This document shows, one piece after another, positions 1 to 8,733 of a stretch of DNA of 52,169 bases; position 1 is the stretch's first letter, and each line of letters begins with the position of its first letter. This DNA comes from CAJCBL01 sp035298965. Its GTDB lineage: Bacteria > Verrucomicrobiota > Verrucomicrobiia > Opitutales > Opitutaceae. Made by a program: the position numbers and the translations under genes. Under the pieces are notes generated by a model. It saw only the letters and a list, made by a program, of their open reading frames with translations. It made no database searches and was not told the origin of the DNA. Location: contig DATGXO010000032.1 of NCBI GenBank assembly GCA_035298965.1, forward strand, positions 1-52,169, read 5' to 3'.

Positions 1-153
1 GAAGAGCACCGCTCCGGCCGCCGTTCCGAGCCTCGCGCTTCGGCCGTGAGCACCGCGCGCTTCCGGGCGCTCACCTCGTCGCAGGCACCACTCGCGCCGA
101 TCGACCGCGCCGCCGAGCGGGTCCGCGGCGCCCGTTTGCCGAAAGTGGATTGA
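1..153 (+). other. Possible 3' end of an upstream gene (open frame entering the window)
   Basis: Frame 1 is open from the first base to a TGA at 151-153 and would encode about 50 residues rich in Arg, Ala and Ser. No domain or motif is visible. XseA (exonuclease VII large subunit) often precedes xseB, but the tail does not clearly resemble an XseA C-terminus. It may equally be non-coding. Confidence 0.2.
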
Positions 154-187
154 AAAGCGCCGGGCGGCCTCCAATCGTTCGGCCGCA

Positions 188-439
188 ATGCCCGCCGCCA
201 CTCCTCAGGAATCACTCAGCTTCGAGGACGCACTCAGCCGCTTGGAATCCATCGTCGACTCGATGGAGCAAGGGCAGGTGCCGCTCGCCGAGCTGATTTC
301 GCGTTACGAGGAGGGCTCCAAACTTCTGAAGGTCTGCGAGGCCCGGTTGAAGGACGCCGAGCTCAAGATCGATCAGCTGAAGAAGACCCGCGACACCGTC
401 GCGCTCGAACCCTTCGCCTCCGAGCGCGCCGAGCGCTGA
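188..439 (+). CDS. xseB: Exodeoxyribonuclease VII small subunit
   Basis: This 83-residue protein is the small subunit of exonuclease VII, which partners several-to-one with XseA to degrade single-stranded DNA to short oligonucleotides in the cytoplasm. The family signature is clear: a helical core begins with LSFEDALSRLESIVDSME and continues with the PLAELISRYEEGSKLL segment and a second helix carrying CEARLKDAELKI. The length is normal for XseB (about 70-90 residues). The gene lies 10 bases ahead of dxs on the same strand, so the two are probably co-transcribed; an xseB-dxs (often with ispA) arrangement is common in bacteria. The ATG at 188 leaves almost no extra N-terminus before the conserved core. 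XseA is not visible in the window. Confidence 0.93.
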   Translation: MPAATPQESLSFEDALSRLESIVDSMEQGQVPLAELISRYEEGSKLLKVCEARLKDAELKIDQLKKTRDTVALEPFASERAER

Positions 440-449
440 GCGCACGCCC

Positions 450-2378
450 ATGAGCGCCGCACTGCCCGCCGGAAAACCGGCTCCGGCTCCGCCTTCGCCG
501 CTGCTCCCCACCCTGCGCGGCCCGGCCGATCTCAAGGCCATGCCCGCCGACTGGCTCCCCGCGCTCGCGCAGGAGATCCGCGACGAGCTGATCCAGGTCA
601 CCGCACGTAACGGCGGCCACCTCGGCCCGAATCTCGGCGTCGTCGAGCTGAGCATCGCGCTGCACCGCGTGTTCGACACGCCGCGCGACAAGTTCGTCTT
701 CGACGTGAGCCACCAGGGCTACGTCCACAAGCTGCTCACCGGCCGCGCCGGCGACGGTTTTCGCCAGATCCGCAAGACCGGCGGCGTATCCGGCTTCCTC
801 AACCGCTCCGAGTCCCCGCACGACGCCTTCGGCGCCGGCCACGCCGGCACCGCGCTCTCCGCGGCGCTCGGTTTCGCCACCGCCCGCGACCTCCTCGGCA
901 CCGGCGACCACGTGGTCGCGCTCTGCGGCGACGCGGCGTTCACGTGCGGCATCACGATGGAGGCGCTCAACAACATCGTCCACGCGACCAAGCGCCTCAT
1001 CCTCGTCCTCAACGACAACGAGTGGTCGATCGCCCGCAACGTCGGCGCGATGGCGAAGTACCTCAACGAGCTCTCCACCAGCCCCACCTACAACCGGATC
1101 TACCACGACATCGAGGAGTTCTTCCGCAGCACCCCGCGCGGCGAGCGCCTCCACCAGATCTGGATGAAGTGGAAGCGCGAGACGAAGGACTTCTTCGTCG
1201 AGTCGTCGCTGTTCGAAAAATACGGCCTGCGCTACCTCGGCCCGATCGATGGCCACGACATCCCGCTGCTCGTCAAGAATCTCGAGTTCGCGAAACAGGC
1301 CGACTGCCCCGTGGTCGTCCACGTGCTCACGAAAAAGGGCAAGGGCTACGAGGTCGCGCGCGAGTTTCCCGAGCGGTTCCACGGCACCAGCCCGTTCGAT
1401 ATCGCCACGGGCAACGGCCACTCCGCTCCGGGCGCGAAACCGGCCTACCAGGACGTCTTCGGCCAAGCGCTCGTGCGCGAGGCGCAGCTCGACAACCGCG
1501 TCGTCGGCATCACCGGCGCGATGCCCAGCGGCACCGGGCTCTCCGCGCTCGCCAAGGCGCTCCCGCGCCAGTTCTTCGATGTCGGCATCGCCGAGGAGCA
1601 CGCCGTGCTCTTCGCCGCCGGCCTCGCCGCGCAAGGCGTGAAACCAGTCGTCGCGATCTACTCGACGTTCCTCCAGCGCTCGTACGACCAGATCGTGCAC
1701 GACGTCTGCCTGCAGAAACTCCCAGTGGTGTTCTGCCTCGACCGCGCCGGCCTCTCGCCCAACGACGGCGCCACGCACCACGGCCTCTTCGATCTCTCCT
1801 ACCTTCGCAACGTCCCGCACGCCGCCATCGCGCAACCAAAGGATGAGGACGAGCTCTGCGACCTTCTCCACACGGCGCTGCAACAACCGCTGCCGACCTT
1901 CATCCGCTATCCACGCGGCGCCGGTCCAGGCGCCACGCCGAAGGCGCAGCCCGCCGTGCTGCCGATCGGCAAGGCCGAGGTGCTGCGCGTAGGCGCGGAG
2001 GTCGCCCTCTGGGCGCTCGGCCCGTGGGTGCAGGACGCTCTCGCTCTGGCCGACCGGCTCGAACGCGAACTCGGCGTGTGCGCCACCGTCGTCAACGCCC
2101 GCTGGGTCAAGCCGCTCGACCGCGATCTCCTCCTCGCCCACGCACGCGCCGCGCGCCTCCTCGTCACCTTCGAGGACAACGTCGCGATGGGCGGCTTCGG
2201 CAGTGCTGTGCTCGAAGCGTTGAGCGACGCCGCGCTCGCCACGCCTGTCGAGCGCATCGCCTGGCCGGATGCGTTCGTCGAACACGGCAACAGCGCCGAC
2301 ATCCTCCGCGCTGCGCACGGTCTCGACGCCGAGTCCATCTACTGCCGCATCGCCGCTCGCCTGCGGCCCACGGTTTAA
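450..2378 (+). CDS. dxs: 1-deoxy-D-xylulose-5-phosphate synthase
   Basis: This 642-residue enzyme condenses pyruvate and glyceraldehyde 3-phosphate, with thiamine diphosphate, into DXP. It is the entry step of the MEP isoprenoid pathway and also feeds thiamine and pyridoxal synthesis. The transketolase architecture is complete: an N-terminal ThDP domain (GHLGPNLGVVELSIALH, FDVSHQGYVHKLLTG, HAGTALSAALGFAT), a central pyrimidine-binding domain with the catalytic Glu in FDVGIAEEHAVLFAAG, and a C-terminal domain (VTFEDNVAMGGFGSAVLE). Two motifs differ from the common enzyme: the cofactor GDG motif reads GDAAFTCG, and the later loop reads DRAGLSPNDGATHHG. I recall similar variants in chlamydial and verrucomicrobial Dxs, so they are more likely lineage markers than signs of inactivity. 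It follows xseB by 10 bases and converges with the kinase gene 11 bases downstream. Confidence 0.95.
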   Translation: MSAALPAGKPAPAPPSPLLPTLRGPADLKAMPADWLPALAQEIRDELIQVTARNGGHLGPNLGVVELSIALHRVFDTPRDKFVFDVSHQGYVHKLLTGRAGDGFRQIRKTGGVSGFLNRSESPHDAFGAGHAGTALSAALGFATARDLLGTGDHVVALCGDAAFTCGITMEALNNIVHATKRLILVLNDNEWSIARNVGAMAKYLNELSTSPTYNRIYHDIEEFFRSTPRGERLHQIWMKWKRETKDFFVESSLFEKYGLRYLGPIDGHDIPLLVKNLEFAKQADCPVVVHVLTKKGKGYEVAREFPERFHGTSPFDIATGNGHSAPGAKPAYQDVFGQALVREAQLDNRVVGITGAMPSGTGLSALAKALPRQFFDVGIAEEHAVLFAAGLAAQGVKPVVAIYSTFLQRSYDQIVHDVCLQKLPVVFCLDRAGLSPNDGATHHGLFDLSYLRNVPHAAIAQPKDEDELCDLLHTALQQPLPTFIRYPRGAGPGATPKAQPAVLPIGKAEVLRVGAEVALWALGPWVQDALALADRLERELGVCATVVNARWVKPLDRDLLLAHARAARLLVTFEDNVAMGGFGSAVLEALSDAALATPVERIAWPDAFVEHGNSADILRAAHGLDAESIYCRIAARLRPTV

Positions 2379-2389
2379 TTGTTCGCGCG

Positions 2390-4456
2390 TCACGGACGCC
2401 CGTCCGACGTCGCGGTGACGCGCAGCCGCTCGCGCATCCGGCGGAGCAACTCGTCGGCGCCGAACGGTTTCACGAGGAGATTGCCTCCGGGGTCGAGTTC
2501 CTGGTCGCCGGTGCTGGCCTCGAAATGGCCGCTCATGAAGAGCACCGGCACCTTGCGCGGCTGCTCCGCGAGCTTCTTCGCGAGTTCGAGCCCGGACATG
2601 CCCGGCATCACGATGTCGGTGAGCACAAGATCGATCGGCGGCTGCGCCGCCGCGAAGATCGCCAGCGCGGACATCGAGTCGTTCGCGTTCGTCACCCGGT
2701 AGCCGCCGTCGACCAAAGCCCGCTCGACGAAACGCCGCACCGCGATCTCGTCCTCGACGAGCAACACGTGTTCGCCCCCGGCGAGCACGAACTCGGGTTT
2801 GGGCGCGGCGCCCGCCGCCGCAGGGCTGGCGACCGCGCACGTGGGCAGGAAAACGCGCACCGTCGTACCGCGTCCCGGCGCGCTCTCGATGTGGATCGCG
2901 CCTTCGTTCTGTAGCACAATGCCGTGTACGATCGAGAGCCCGAGTCCGGTGCCGCGCCCGCGTGGCTTGGTCGTGAAAAACGGCTCGAACAATCGCGCCT
3001 GCACCTCCGGCGTCATGCCGATACCGTTGTCGGTCACGGCGAGCATCACCTGCCGTTCGGCGACGAGCGCGGAGCCCAGCTCCAGCGCCGGCTCGCGATC
3101 GAGTTCCGCACACGTGACCGCCACCGTGCCGCCGTCCGGCATCGCGTCGCGCGCGTTGCTCACAAGGTTCAGCAGCACCTGCTCGATCTGCCCGCGATCC
3201 GCCAGCGCCCGGCACGCGGCGTCGAGGTGCAGCGCGAGGCGGTGCTGTTCGCCGAGCACACGCTCGAGCAGCCGGTTCATGTCACGCACGGCCGCCGAGA
3301 TTTCGAGGACCTCCGGCCGGCGCACGTCGCGCCGGGCGAACGCGAGCAACTGGCGCGTGAGGGTCGCCCCGCGGCGGTGCGCTTCCTGGATGTCGGCCGC
3401 CATCTCCCGCACGGAAGGATCCGGGTAGTCGATCAGCAGGCCGGCGTTGCCGCCTATCGCGGTGAGCAGGTTGTTGAAATCGTGGGCCACGCCGCCCGCC
3501 AGCCGGCCGACTGTCTCCATGCGCTGGGTATGCGCGAGCCGCTCCTCCAGCTGCCGGCGCGCGGTCACATCGCGCAGGATCAGGAGCGTGCGCGCCTCGA
3601 CGCCGAGCCGTTGCTGCACGGCGATCTCGATGCTGCGCGACGAAGCCGAGCCCGGGCGGATCACGACCTCGAACGGCACGCCGGGCCGGACCGCCTCGAG
3701 GTGGACCTGGGTGTTCGTGCCGGAGCTGCGCAAGAGCCACGCGAGCGATTCGCCGATCACATCGGCCCGCTCCTGGCCGAAGAGATGGAGCGCCGCGGCG
3801 TTCACGTCGCGCACGACGGAATTCTCGTCCAGCTCGAGTAGACCGTCCGGCGCCAGGGCGAAGAGCTCGCCGTAGCGTTTGCGGGCGCGGTCGGATTTCT
3901 CCAGCGCCGCACGATAGGAAACGATGATCGCGCGTACCAGAAAAGCCGTGGCCACGAACGACGCCTCCGCGGCGATCAGCACATGCCCGTGCGATGCGAT
4001 GTCGAACCGCATGCCGCCTCGCAGCAACGGCCACGGCGCGAAATACGCCACCGGCAATACCACGCACGACGACGCCGCCGCCGCGACCGCGCCCCGCACG
4101 CCGAACGCCATGCCCGCCGCCACGATCACCACCGGCAACGCCACCAACGCCCCGCCGCCGTAGTAGCCCCATTGCGCGATCGACAGGAAAAGCTGGCACC
4201 ACGTCGCCCCGAGCACGAGCAGGAGTGCCAACTGCGGACGCTTACGCGACAGCGGCCAGGCGATCGCCGCCACCGCCAACACGCCGAACTCCTCGAGGCG
4301 CGCCGGGAGGTTGCCCGGATCCGACCAGAGCCCGACCGCGGCGGACGCGCCGTACGCCGCAAACGCGACCACGATCGCGAGGCCGGCCCAGTGCGGGTCG
4401 ATCGCCAGCGGGGCGACAGCGGGACGGGAGATCGCGCGTGGCAAGTTGGCGGGCAT
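2390..4456 (-). CDS. Membrane-bound hybrid histidine kinase (PAS, kinase, receiver)
   Basis: This 688-residue hybrid sensor kinase has several hydrophobic segments within about the first 180 residues, forming an integral membrane sensing region. A PAS domain follows at about 190-300 (ELFALAPDGLLELDEN). The kinase core has the phosphoacceptor His in GGVAHDFNNLL and the ATPase boxes VTDNGIGM and GTGLGLSIVHGIV. A C-terminal receiver runs from about residue 563, with VLLVEDE, the phosphorylated Asp in LVLTDIVMPGMSG and the Lys in LVKPFG. No output domain or partner regulator lies next to it, so phosphotransfer probably goes to a distant protein. It is downstream of the sulfonate-type ABC operon on the same strand, separated by about 100 bases that hold an 8-3-8 inverted repeat, so it may be expressed separately. 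The signal sensed cannot be read from the sequence. Confidence 0.9.
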   Translation of the reverse strand: MPANLPRAISRPAVAPLAIDPHWAGLAIVVAFAAYGASAAVGLWSDPGNLPARLEEFGVLAVAAIAWPLSRKRPQLALLLVLGATWCQLFLSIAQWGYYGGGALVALPVVIVAAGMAFGVRGAVAAAASSCVVLPVAYFAPWPLLRGGMRFDIASHGHVLIAAEASFVATAFLVRAIIVSYRAALEKSDRARKRYGELFALAPDGLLELDENSVVRDVNAAALHLFGQERADVIGESLAWLLRSSGTNTQVHLEAVRPGVPFEVVIRPGSASSRSIEIAVQQRLGVEARTLLILRDVTARRQLEERLAHTQRMETVGRLAGGVAHDFNNLLTAIGGNAGLLIDYPDPSVREMAADIQEAHRRGATLTRQLLAFARRDVRRPEVLEISAAVRDMNRLLERVLGEQHRLALHLDAACRALADRGQIEQVLLNLVSNARDAMPDGGTVAVTCAELDREPALELGSALVAERQVMLAVTDNGIGMTPEVQARLFEPFFTTKPRGRGTGLGLSIVHGIVLQNEGAIHIESAPGRGTTVRVFLPTCAVASPAAAGAAPKPEFVLAGGEHVLLVEDEIAVRRFVERALVDGGYRVTNANDSMSALAIFAAAQPPIDLVLTDIVMPGMSGLELAKKLAEQPRKVPVLFMSGHFEASTGDQELDPGGNLLVKPFGADELLRRMRERLRVTATSDGRP

Positions 4457-4484
4457 CGGCCGGGCTCCTCGGAGGCGAGACAGT

Positions 4485-4503
4485 AGCGGAAAACGTTTCC
4501 GCT
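4485..4503. promoter_or_regulatory. Operator-like inverted repeat upstream of the hybrid kinase
   Basis: AGCGGAAA and TTTCCGCT form a perfect 8-bp inverted repeat around the central ACG. The repeat ends 29 bases upstream of the kinase start codon on the minus strand and lies after the ABC permease gene. Its core GGAAAACGTTTCC resembles the operators of LacI-family regulators (central CG, A/T flanks), but no such regulator is nearby. No T-run follows, so a terminator is less likely. Confidence 0.35.
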
Positions 4504-4559
4504 GCCACTACGGTTTCACGACAGCGAGCGACGCCCCACGGTTCGCCCCAATCGCCCGC

Positions 4560-5324
4560 TCAGCCCGAGGTGCCCCAGCGCCGGTGGAGAAAACTCTCCC
4601 ACGGCGAGAACAGGATCTTGTCCGCCGCCACACCGATGCCGACGATCACGAGCATCACGCCGATCACCTGCTCCATGGCGTTCAGCTCGCGGCCGTAGTG
4701 CAGCAGGTGGCCGAGCCCGAAACCGGTGAGGATGGTGACGTAGATCTCGGCGGCCATGAGCGAGCGCCACGCGAACGCCCATCCCTGTTTCATGCCGCTC
4801 ACGATGAACGGCAGCGAAGCCGGCAGGATCACCCGCGTGAGCGTGTGCAGCCGCTTCGAGCCCATCGTCGCCGCGGCGCGGATATAGATCGGGTTCACGT
4901 TCCGCACGCCCGTCTCGGTCGCGAGGATCACCGACCAGAGAGTGCCCATGATGACGACGAACAGCATCGCGCTCTCGGTCTGGCCGAACCACAGCAACGC
5001 CAGCGGCACCCAACACACGCTCGGCAGCCCCTGCAGCCCCAGCGCGAGCACGCCCACCGTGTCGCGCAGCGCGCGCAGCCGCGCGGTCGCCATCCCGATC
5101 GGCACGCCGGCGATCAACCCGATCGCGTAGCCGAGCAGCAGGCGTTTCAACGTGACCACGCAGCTCGAGCCGAGCGAGCCGTCGAGCACGGCGTCGCGCA
5201 GGTACGCCGCGACCAGGCTCGGCGCCGGCAGCAGCACGGGCGACCAGAGGCGGAGCGAATACAGCACCTGCCAGACCAGCAGGAGCGCCGCGAAGAAGAG
5301 CACGGCGGTGAGCAGACGTTTCAT
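4560..5324 (-). CDS. ABC transporter permease, sulfonate/nitrate/taurine type
   Basis: This 254-residue inner-membrane protein belongs to the SsuC/TauC/NrtB permease group (binding-protein-dependent transport inner membrane family). About six hydrophobic segments are visible, beginning with an N-terminal one (LTAVLFFAALLLVWQVLY). The cytoplasmic EAA loop that docks on the ATPase is recognisable as RAAATMGSKRLHTLTRV followed by ILPASLP. Its start codon overlaps the end of the ATPase gene by 4 bases, showing translational coupling in the order binding protein, ATPase, permease. The substrate cannot be fixed from sequence: aliphatic sulfonate, taurine and nitrate carriers share this fold. No monooxygenase (ssuD/tauD) is adjacent to settle it. 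Confidence 0.88.
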   Translation of the reverse strand: MKRLLTAVLFFAALLLVWQVLYSLRLWSPVLLPAPSLVAAYLRDAVLDGSLGSSCVVTLKRLLLGYAIGLIAGVPIGMATARLRALRDTVGVLALGLQGLPSVCWVPLALLWFGQTESAMLFVVIMGTLWSVILATETGVRNVNPIYIRAAATMGSKRLHTLTRVILPASLPFIVSGMKQGWAFAWRSLMAAEIYVTILTGFGLGHLLHYGRELNAMEQVIGVMLVIVGIGVAADKILFSPWESFLHRRWGTSG

Positions 5325-6130
5325 TCGGCGACTTCCTCGGCGGGTTGGAGATGGCCTTTGAGCGCGCGCATGATGCGCGTCGAGTACGCGGCGAGCTCGG
5401 GCGAGTTGATGTCGCGCGGACGCGGCAGATCCACGCGGAACTGCTCCTGCACGCGGCCGGGGTTGGGCGAAAACAGCACCACGCGATCACCGAGACAGGC
5501 GGCTTCGCGGACATTGTGGGTGACAAAGACGATCGTCTTCTTCCGCTCGAGCCAGATCCGCTGGATATCGCCGTAGAGTTGCTCGCGGGTGAGCGCGTCG
5601 AGTGCGGCAAACGGCTCGTCCATCAGCAGCACCTTCGGGTTCGGCGCGAGCGCGCGGGCGAGCGCGATGCGTTGCTTCATGCCGCCGGAAAGTTCGTGGA
5701 TGTTCGAATGTTTGAAACGCTCCAGGCCGACAAGCTGGAGGTAGTACATCGCCACCTCGCGGCGCTCGGAATCCTTGAGCCCCGGCTTGAGCTTCAGGCC
5801 GAACATCAGGTTGCCCATCACATCGAGCCACGGGAAGAGCGCGTGCTCCTGGAACATCACCATGCGATCGCGCCCAGGCACGCCGACCGGCACGCCGCCG
5901 GAAAGGATCCGGCCCGAGTCCGGCCGCTCGAGGCCGGCGATGATGTTGAGCAAGGTCGATTTGCCGCAGCCCGAGGGGCCGACAAGGCAGACGAACTCGC
6001 CTTCGTTCACCTGCAGCGACACGCGATCGAGCGCGTGCACCACCCGGCGGCCGGTGCGGAACGTTTTGGAGACTTCCTCGACCGCGAGCTTCGCGGGCGG
6101 GATCGGGGTGAGTTCCTGCTGCAGCGTCAT
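5321..6130 (-). CDS. ABC transporter ATPase, sulfonate/nitrate/taurine type
   Basis: This 269-residue cytoplasmic ATPase powers the importer encoded by its neighbours. All nucleotide-binding motifs are intact: Walker A GPSGCGKST, Q-loop region MVMFQEHALFPWLDV, signature LSGGMKQR, Walker B VLLMDEPFAALD and the switch His in IVFVTHNVREA. The FPWLDV stretch after the Q-loop is typical of the SsuB/TauB/NrtD group. The gene starts 10 bases after the binding-protein gene and overlaps the permease gene by 4 bases. Its length is normal for the family. Confidence 0.93.
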   Translation of the reverse strand: MTLQQELTPIPPAKLAVEEVSKTFRTGRRVVHALDRVSLQVNEGEFVCLVGPSGCGKSTLLNIIAGLERPDSGRILSGGVPVGVPGRDRMVMFQEHALFPWLDVMGNLMFGLKLKPGLKDSERREVAMYYLQLVGLERFKHSNIHELSGGMKQRIALARALAPNPKVLLMDEPFAALDALTREQLYGDIQRIWLERKKTIVFVTHNVREAACLGDRVVLFSPNPGRVQEQFRVDLPRPRDINSPELAAYSTRIMRALKGHLQPAEEVAE

Positions 6131-6140
6131 GCGGCGCGTC

Positions 6141-7121
6141 TCATTTCGCCTCGAACATCCGCCCGATCGGCAGCGTCTGTTTCAGGAGTCCGGCGGCCTG
6201 CGCCTCGGCCATGAATTTCTCGAGCACCGCGGGTTCGACCTTGTCCGTGAAATGCAGGCGTGCCCACGCGGCGGTGATCAACGTGGCCGATATCTCGCGC
6301 CGCGTCTCGGCTGTGAGTCCGGCGCGGACCTGCGCCTGCGCCTCCGCGGGATGCGCGGCGATCCACTCGGTGAGCGCGATGTGCGCCGCACGGAGTTTTT
6401 GCGCGAGCTCCGGGCGATCTCGCAGGAGCTTCACGCTCCCGACCAGGATCGTCGTCACCGTATCGGAGTCTTCGACCAAAACGCGGCCGTTGGCTTCGAG
6501 CACGAGACGCGAGACCCACGGCTCCACCGTCCACACGGCGTCGAGCTGGCCGGTCTTGAACATGCCGAGCTGGTCGGGATTCGGCGTCGGCACGACCATC
6601 ACATCGCCACCGGTAAGCGTGACCTTCAACCCCGCGCTGCGCAGCCACGCGCGCGCCGCGATGTCCTGCGTGTTGCCCAGCTGCGGCGTGCCGATGCGTT
6701 TGCCGCGAAAATCCTCCGGTTTGGCGAACGTGCTGTCGGCCGGCACGACCAGCGCCGCGCCACCGAGCGCCGCACCGGCGAGCACGCGGATCTCCTCGCC
6801 CTGCGACTTGATGTAGGCGTTGAGCGCGGGATTCGGGCCCACGTAGGTGGCGTCGATCGAGCCGGCGAAGATCGCCTCCATGGCGCTCGGCCCGGCGTTG
6901 AACGGGAACCACTGGATCTTCACGTCGCTCCCGAGACGCTCCTCGAACCACCCCGCGCCCTGCCGCGTGCCGTGGGCGCCGATCACGCCCTGCGCATGAG
7001 TCACGTTCGGGAAATAGCCGATGCGGAGGACCGTCTCCGCGCCGCAAATCGTCGCGGCGCCGCCGCAGGACGCGACGAACGCGAAACAGAAGGCCCGAAT
7101 CCATGAGGGTATCGTTTGCAT
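6141..7121 (-). CDS. ABC transporter substrate-binding protein, aliphatic sulfonate/nitrate type
   Basis: This 326-residue protein is the probable periplasmic binding component of the importer. The start ATG at 7121 gives a hydrophobic secretion signal (SWIRAFCFAFVASCGGAATICG) ahead of the mature sequence ETVLRIGYFPNVTHAQG; longer in-frame extensions add only low-complexity sequence. The NMT1/SsuA-like fold is shown by IQWFPFNAGPSAMEAIFAG, the DATYVGPNPALNAYIKSQG segment typical of sulfonate-binding members, GKRIGTPQLGNTQD, and the hinge-region segment QLDAVWTVEPWVSRLV. It is the first gene of a three-gene minus-strand operon. The cysteine in the signal region lacks a clear lipobox, so it is more likely soluble periplasmic than a lipoprotein. 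Confidence 0.88.
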   Translation of the reverse strand: MQTIPSWIRAFCFAFVASCGGAATICGAETVLRIGYFPNVTHAQGVIGAHGTRQGAGWFEERLGSDVKIQWFPFNAGPSAMEAIFAGSIDATYVGPNPALNAYIKSQGEEIRVLAGAALGGAALVVPADSTFAKPEDFRGKRIGTPQLGNTQDIAARAWLRSAGLKVTLTGGDVMVVPTPNPDQLGMFKTGQLDAVWTVEPWVSRLVLEANGRVLVEDSDTVTTILVGSVKLLRDRPELAQKLRAAHIALTEWIAAHPAEAQAQVRAGLTAETRREISATLITAAWARLHFTDKVEPAVLEKFMAEAQAAGLLKQTLPIGRMFEAK

Positions 7122-7439
7122 GGCGCGGCGAACGATACGGGCGTGCGCGCTGTTGGAAACCCGAAACCACGGAACGCCGAGCGAAACACACGGTGTACGG
7201 GGAGCCTGCGACGCCGGATACCACGCGACCGCGGTGCCACCACGCGTTTCGGCCCGCGCCGCTCGCGCCCACGGTAACCGCCGTGTCAAAATCCCCGAGC
7301 ACGCTGCCGTGCACCGCCCGCGCGCCTCAAGTTCCGCCCGACCGGGCCGATGGAAGCGGCACGGTTGGGAGCGTCGGCTTCCGCCGTTGCCGCGCACGTG
7401 TCCCGCGGTCCGCCCGGAAGCACTTTCCCAAACGCCTTC
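7122..7439. other. Divergent intergenic region between the ABC importer and the HDOD gene
   Basis: This 318-base stretch lies between two divergently transcribed genes and should hold both promoters. I see no convincing coding frame and no riboswitch consensus (SAM, cobalamin, TPP) in either orientation. A short match to the T-box core occurs on the minus strand at 7230-7243 but lacks any supporting structure. Confidence 0.5.
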
Positions 7440-8645
7440 ATGAACGCAGTTGCCGGCCACCTTCGCCTCCTGCTTGTCGCAGCCGACTCCGAATCAATTC
7501 GCGGCCTCGCCCGCGACCTGTTCGTCCTCGATGAACACCTCGAGACGGCGCACCGCACCGATGCCTCCGGCGCGCTCGCGCTGCTCGAAGCGGAGACGTT
7601 CGATGTGGTCGCCGTCGACCTGCGGCTGCCGATCGATGTGCTCGGATTACTGTCGACCGTGGCCGCACGTTTCCCGCGGCTCATCCGCATGCTCGTGGCC
7701 GACGATCCGGGCGATGTCGCCTTCAGCCAAGCCGCCCATCTCGCGCATTGCCTGCTGCCGCGTCCCTGCGATGCGGGCACGTTGCTCGAAGCCGTGCAGG
7801 ACACCGTGACCACCAGCCGGCGGATGCGCGACCCGGTCCTGAGCACCGCGGTCGCCGGCATCCTCGCGCTCCCGGAATCCCCCGCGATGCGCCGCGAATT
7901 GCTCGGGTTGCTCGCCGACGACGACATCTCGGTCTCGCAGCTCGAGGAAGCCGTCGAGCGCAACCCCGCCATCGCCGCAAAGATCCTGCAGATCGCCAAC
8001 TCCGCGTATTTCGGCGCGCGAGGCTCCGTCACATTTATCGGCGAAGCGATCTCGATGCTCGGCCTCGACACCGTCCGCGGCATCGTGACCTCCGCGCACC
8101 TCTTCAATGCGATGCCGAGCGCCGGCGTGAAGGACCTGCCGGTCGGCGAACTGTGGAACCATTGCGTCGCCACCGCCGTGATGACCCGCCGGATCGCGTG
8201 GCACGTGCGCGCCAACGCCAACGTGAACCGCGCCGCGTTCACCGCAGCTCTGCTCCACGACGTGGGCAAGGTCGTGATGGCGCTCGCCCACGGCGAAGCC
8301 TACGCGGAGTTTCGCCGCCGTCCCGAGGAGCCCCTGCGGCAGGTCTGGCAGGAAGAAGAGCGGCGTTTCGGCCATCACCACGGCACCGCCGGCGCGCTCC
8401 TGTTGCAGCTCTGGGGCCTGCCCGTCGGCGTCGTCGAGGCGGTCGCGCTTCACCACACCCCGCACCGTACCCGGGAAAACAATCTCTCGCCGCTCACGCT
8501 CGTGCACATCGCCAACGCCCTCGTGCACGGCGATAACCCGCTGCAGCTCATCGAGGCGCGACTCGATGGCGGTTACCTCCAGCGGCTGCTGCTCCCGGCC
8601 AAGCTCGATCTCTGGCAATCCGCGCTCACGGGCGAAGATCAATAG
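7440..8645 (+). CDS. HDOD domain protein with degenerate N-terminal receiver
   Basis: This 401-residue cytoplasmic signalling protein has a receiver-like domain over about residues 5-125 (LRLLLVAADSES, then VVAVDLRLP), followed by an HDOD domain at about 140-330 (ALPESPAMRRELLGLLADDD, NPAIAAKILQIANSAYFGAR, AISMLGLDTVRGIVTSA). The HD-type motif AALLHDVGKVVMAL and the later HHHGTAGALLLQLWGLP segment are intact. In the receiver the paired acidic residues after the first strand are reduced (AADS) and the switch Lys position reads LLPRPC, so classical phosphorylation is doubtful although the central Asp remains. HDOD proteins act in signalling, cell-cycle and stress control, usually without known catalysis. 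The start at 7440 is chosen because the conserved receiver begins at once; an upstream in-frame start at 7350 adds only low-complexity residues. Confidence 0.87.
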   Translation: MNAVAGHLRLLLVAADSESIRGLARDLFVLDEHLETAHRTDASGALALLEAETFDVVAVDLRLPIDVLGLLSTVAARFPRLIRMLVADDPGDVAFSQAAHLAHCLLPRPCDAGTLLEAVQDTVTTSRRMRDPVLSTAVAGILALPESPAMRRELLGLLADDDISVSQLEEAVERNPAIAAKILQIANSAYFGARGSVTFIGEAISMLGLDTVRGIVTSAHLFNAMPSAGVKDLPVGELWNHCVATAVMTRRIAWHVRANANVNRAAFTAALLHDVGKVVMALAHGEAYAEFRRRPEEPLRQVWQEEERRFGHHHGTAGALLLQLWGLPVGVVEAVALHHTPHRTRENNLSPLTLVHIANALVHGDNPLQLIEARLDGGYLQRLLLPAKLDLWQSALTGEDQ

Positions 8646-8733
8646 CGTCGGCACTCCACACCCCACGCGAGTCCGCGCCGCGCTTCGGCAAAACGCGTTG
8701 ACGCCCTCCTCTCGCCACGCGCGGAATCCCGCC

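Noticed and set aside
363..3215. A 950-residue open frame on the minus strand over dxs and the kinase
   Set aside because: It is antisense to dxs, has the Arg/Ala-rich composition of GC-rich shadow frames and shows no domain.
7230..7243. A match to the T-box core (GTGGTGGCACCGCG) on the minus strand upstream of the ABC importer
   Set aside because: No specifier stem-loop, no terminator with a T-run, and the region is GC-rich enough for chance matches. A T-box here would be unexpected for both the phylum and a transport operon.
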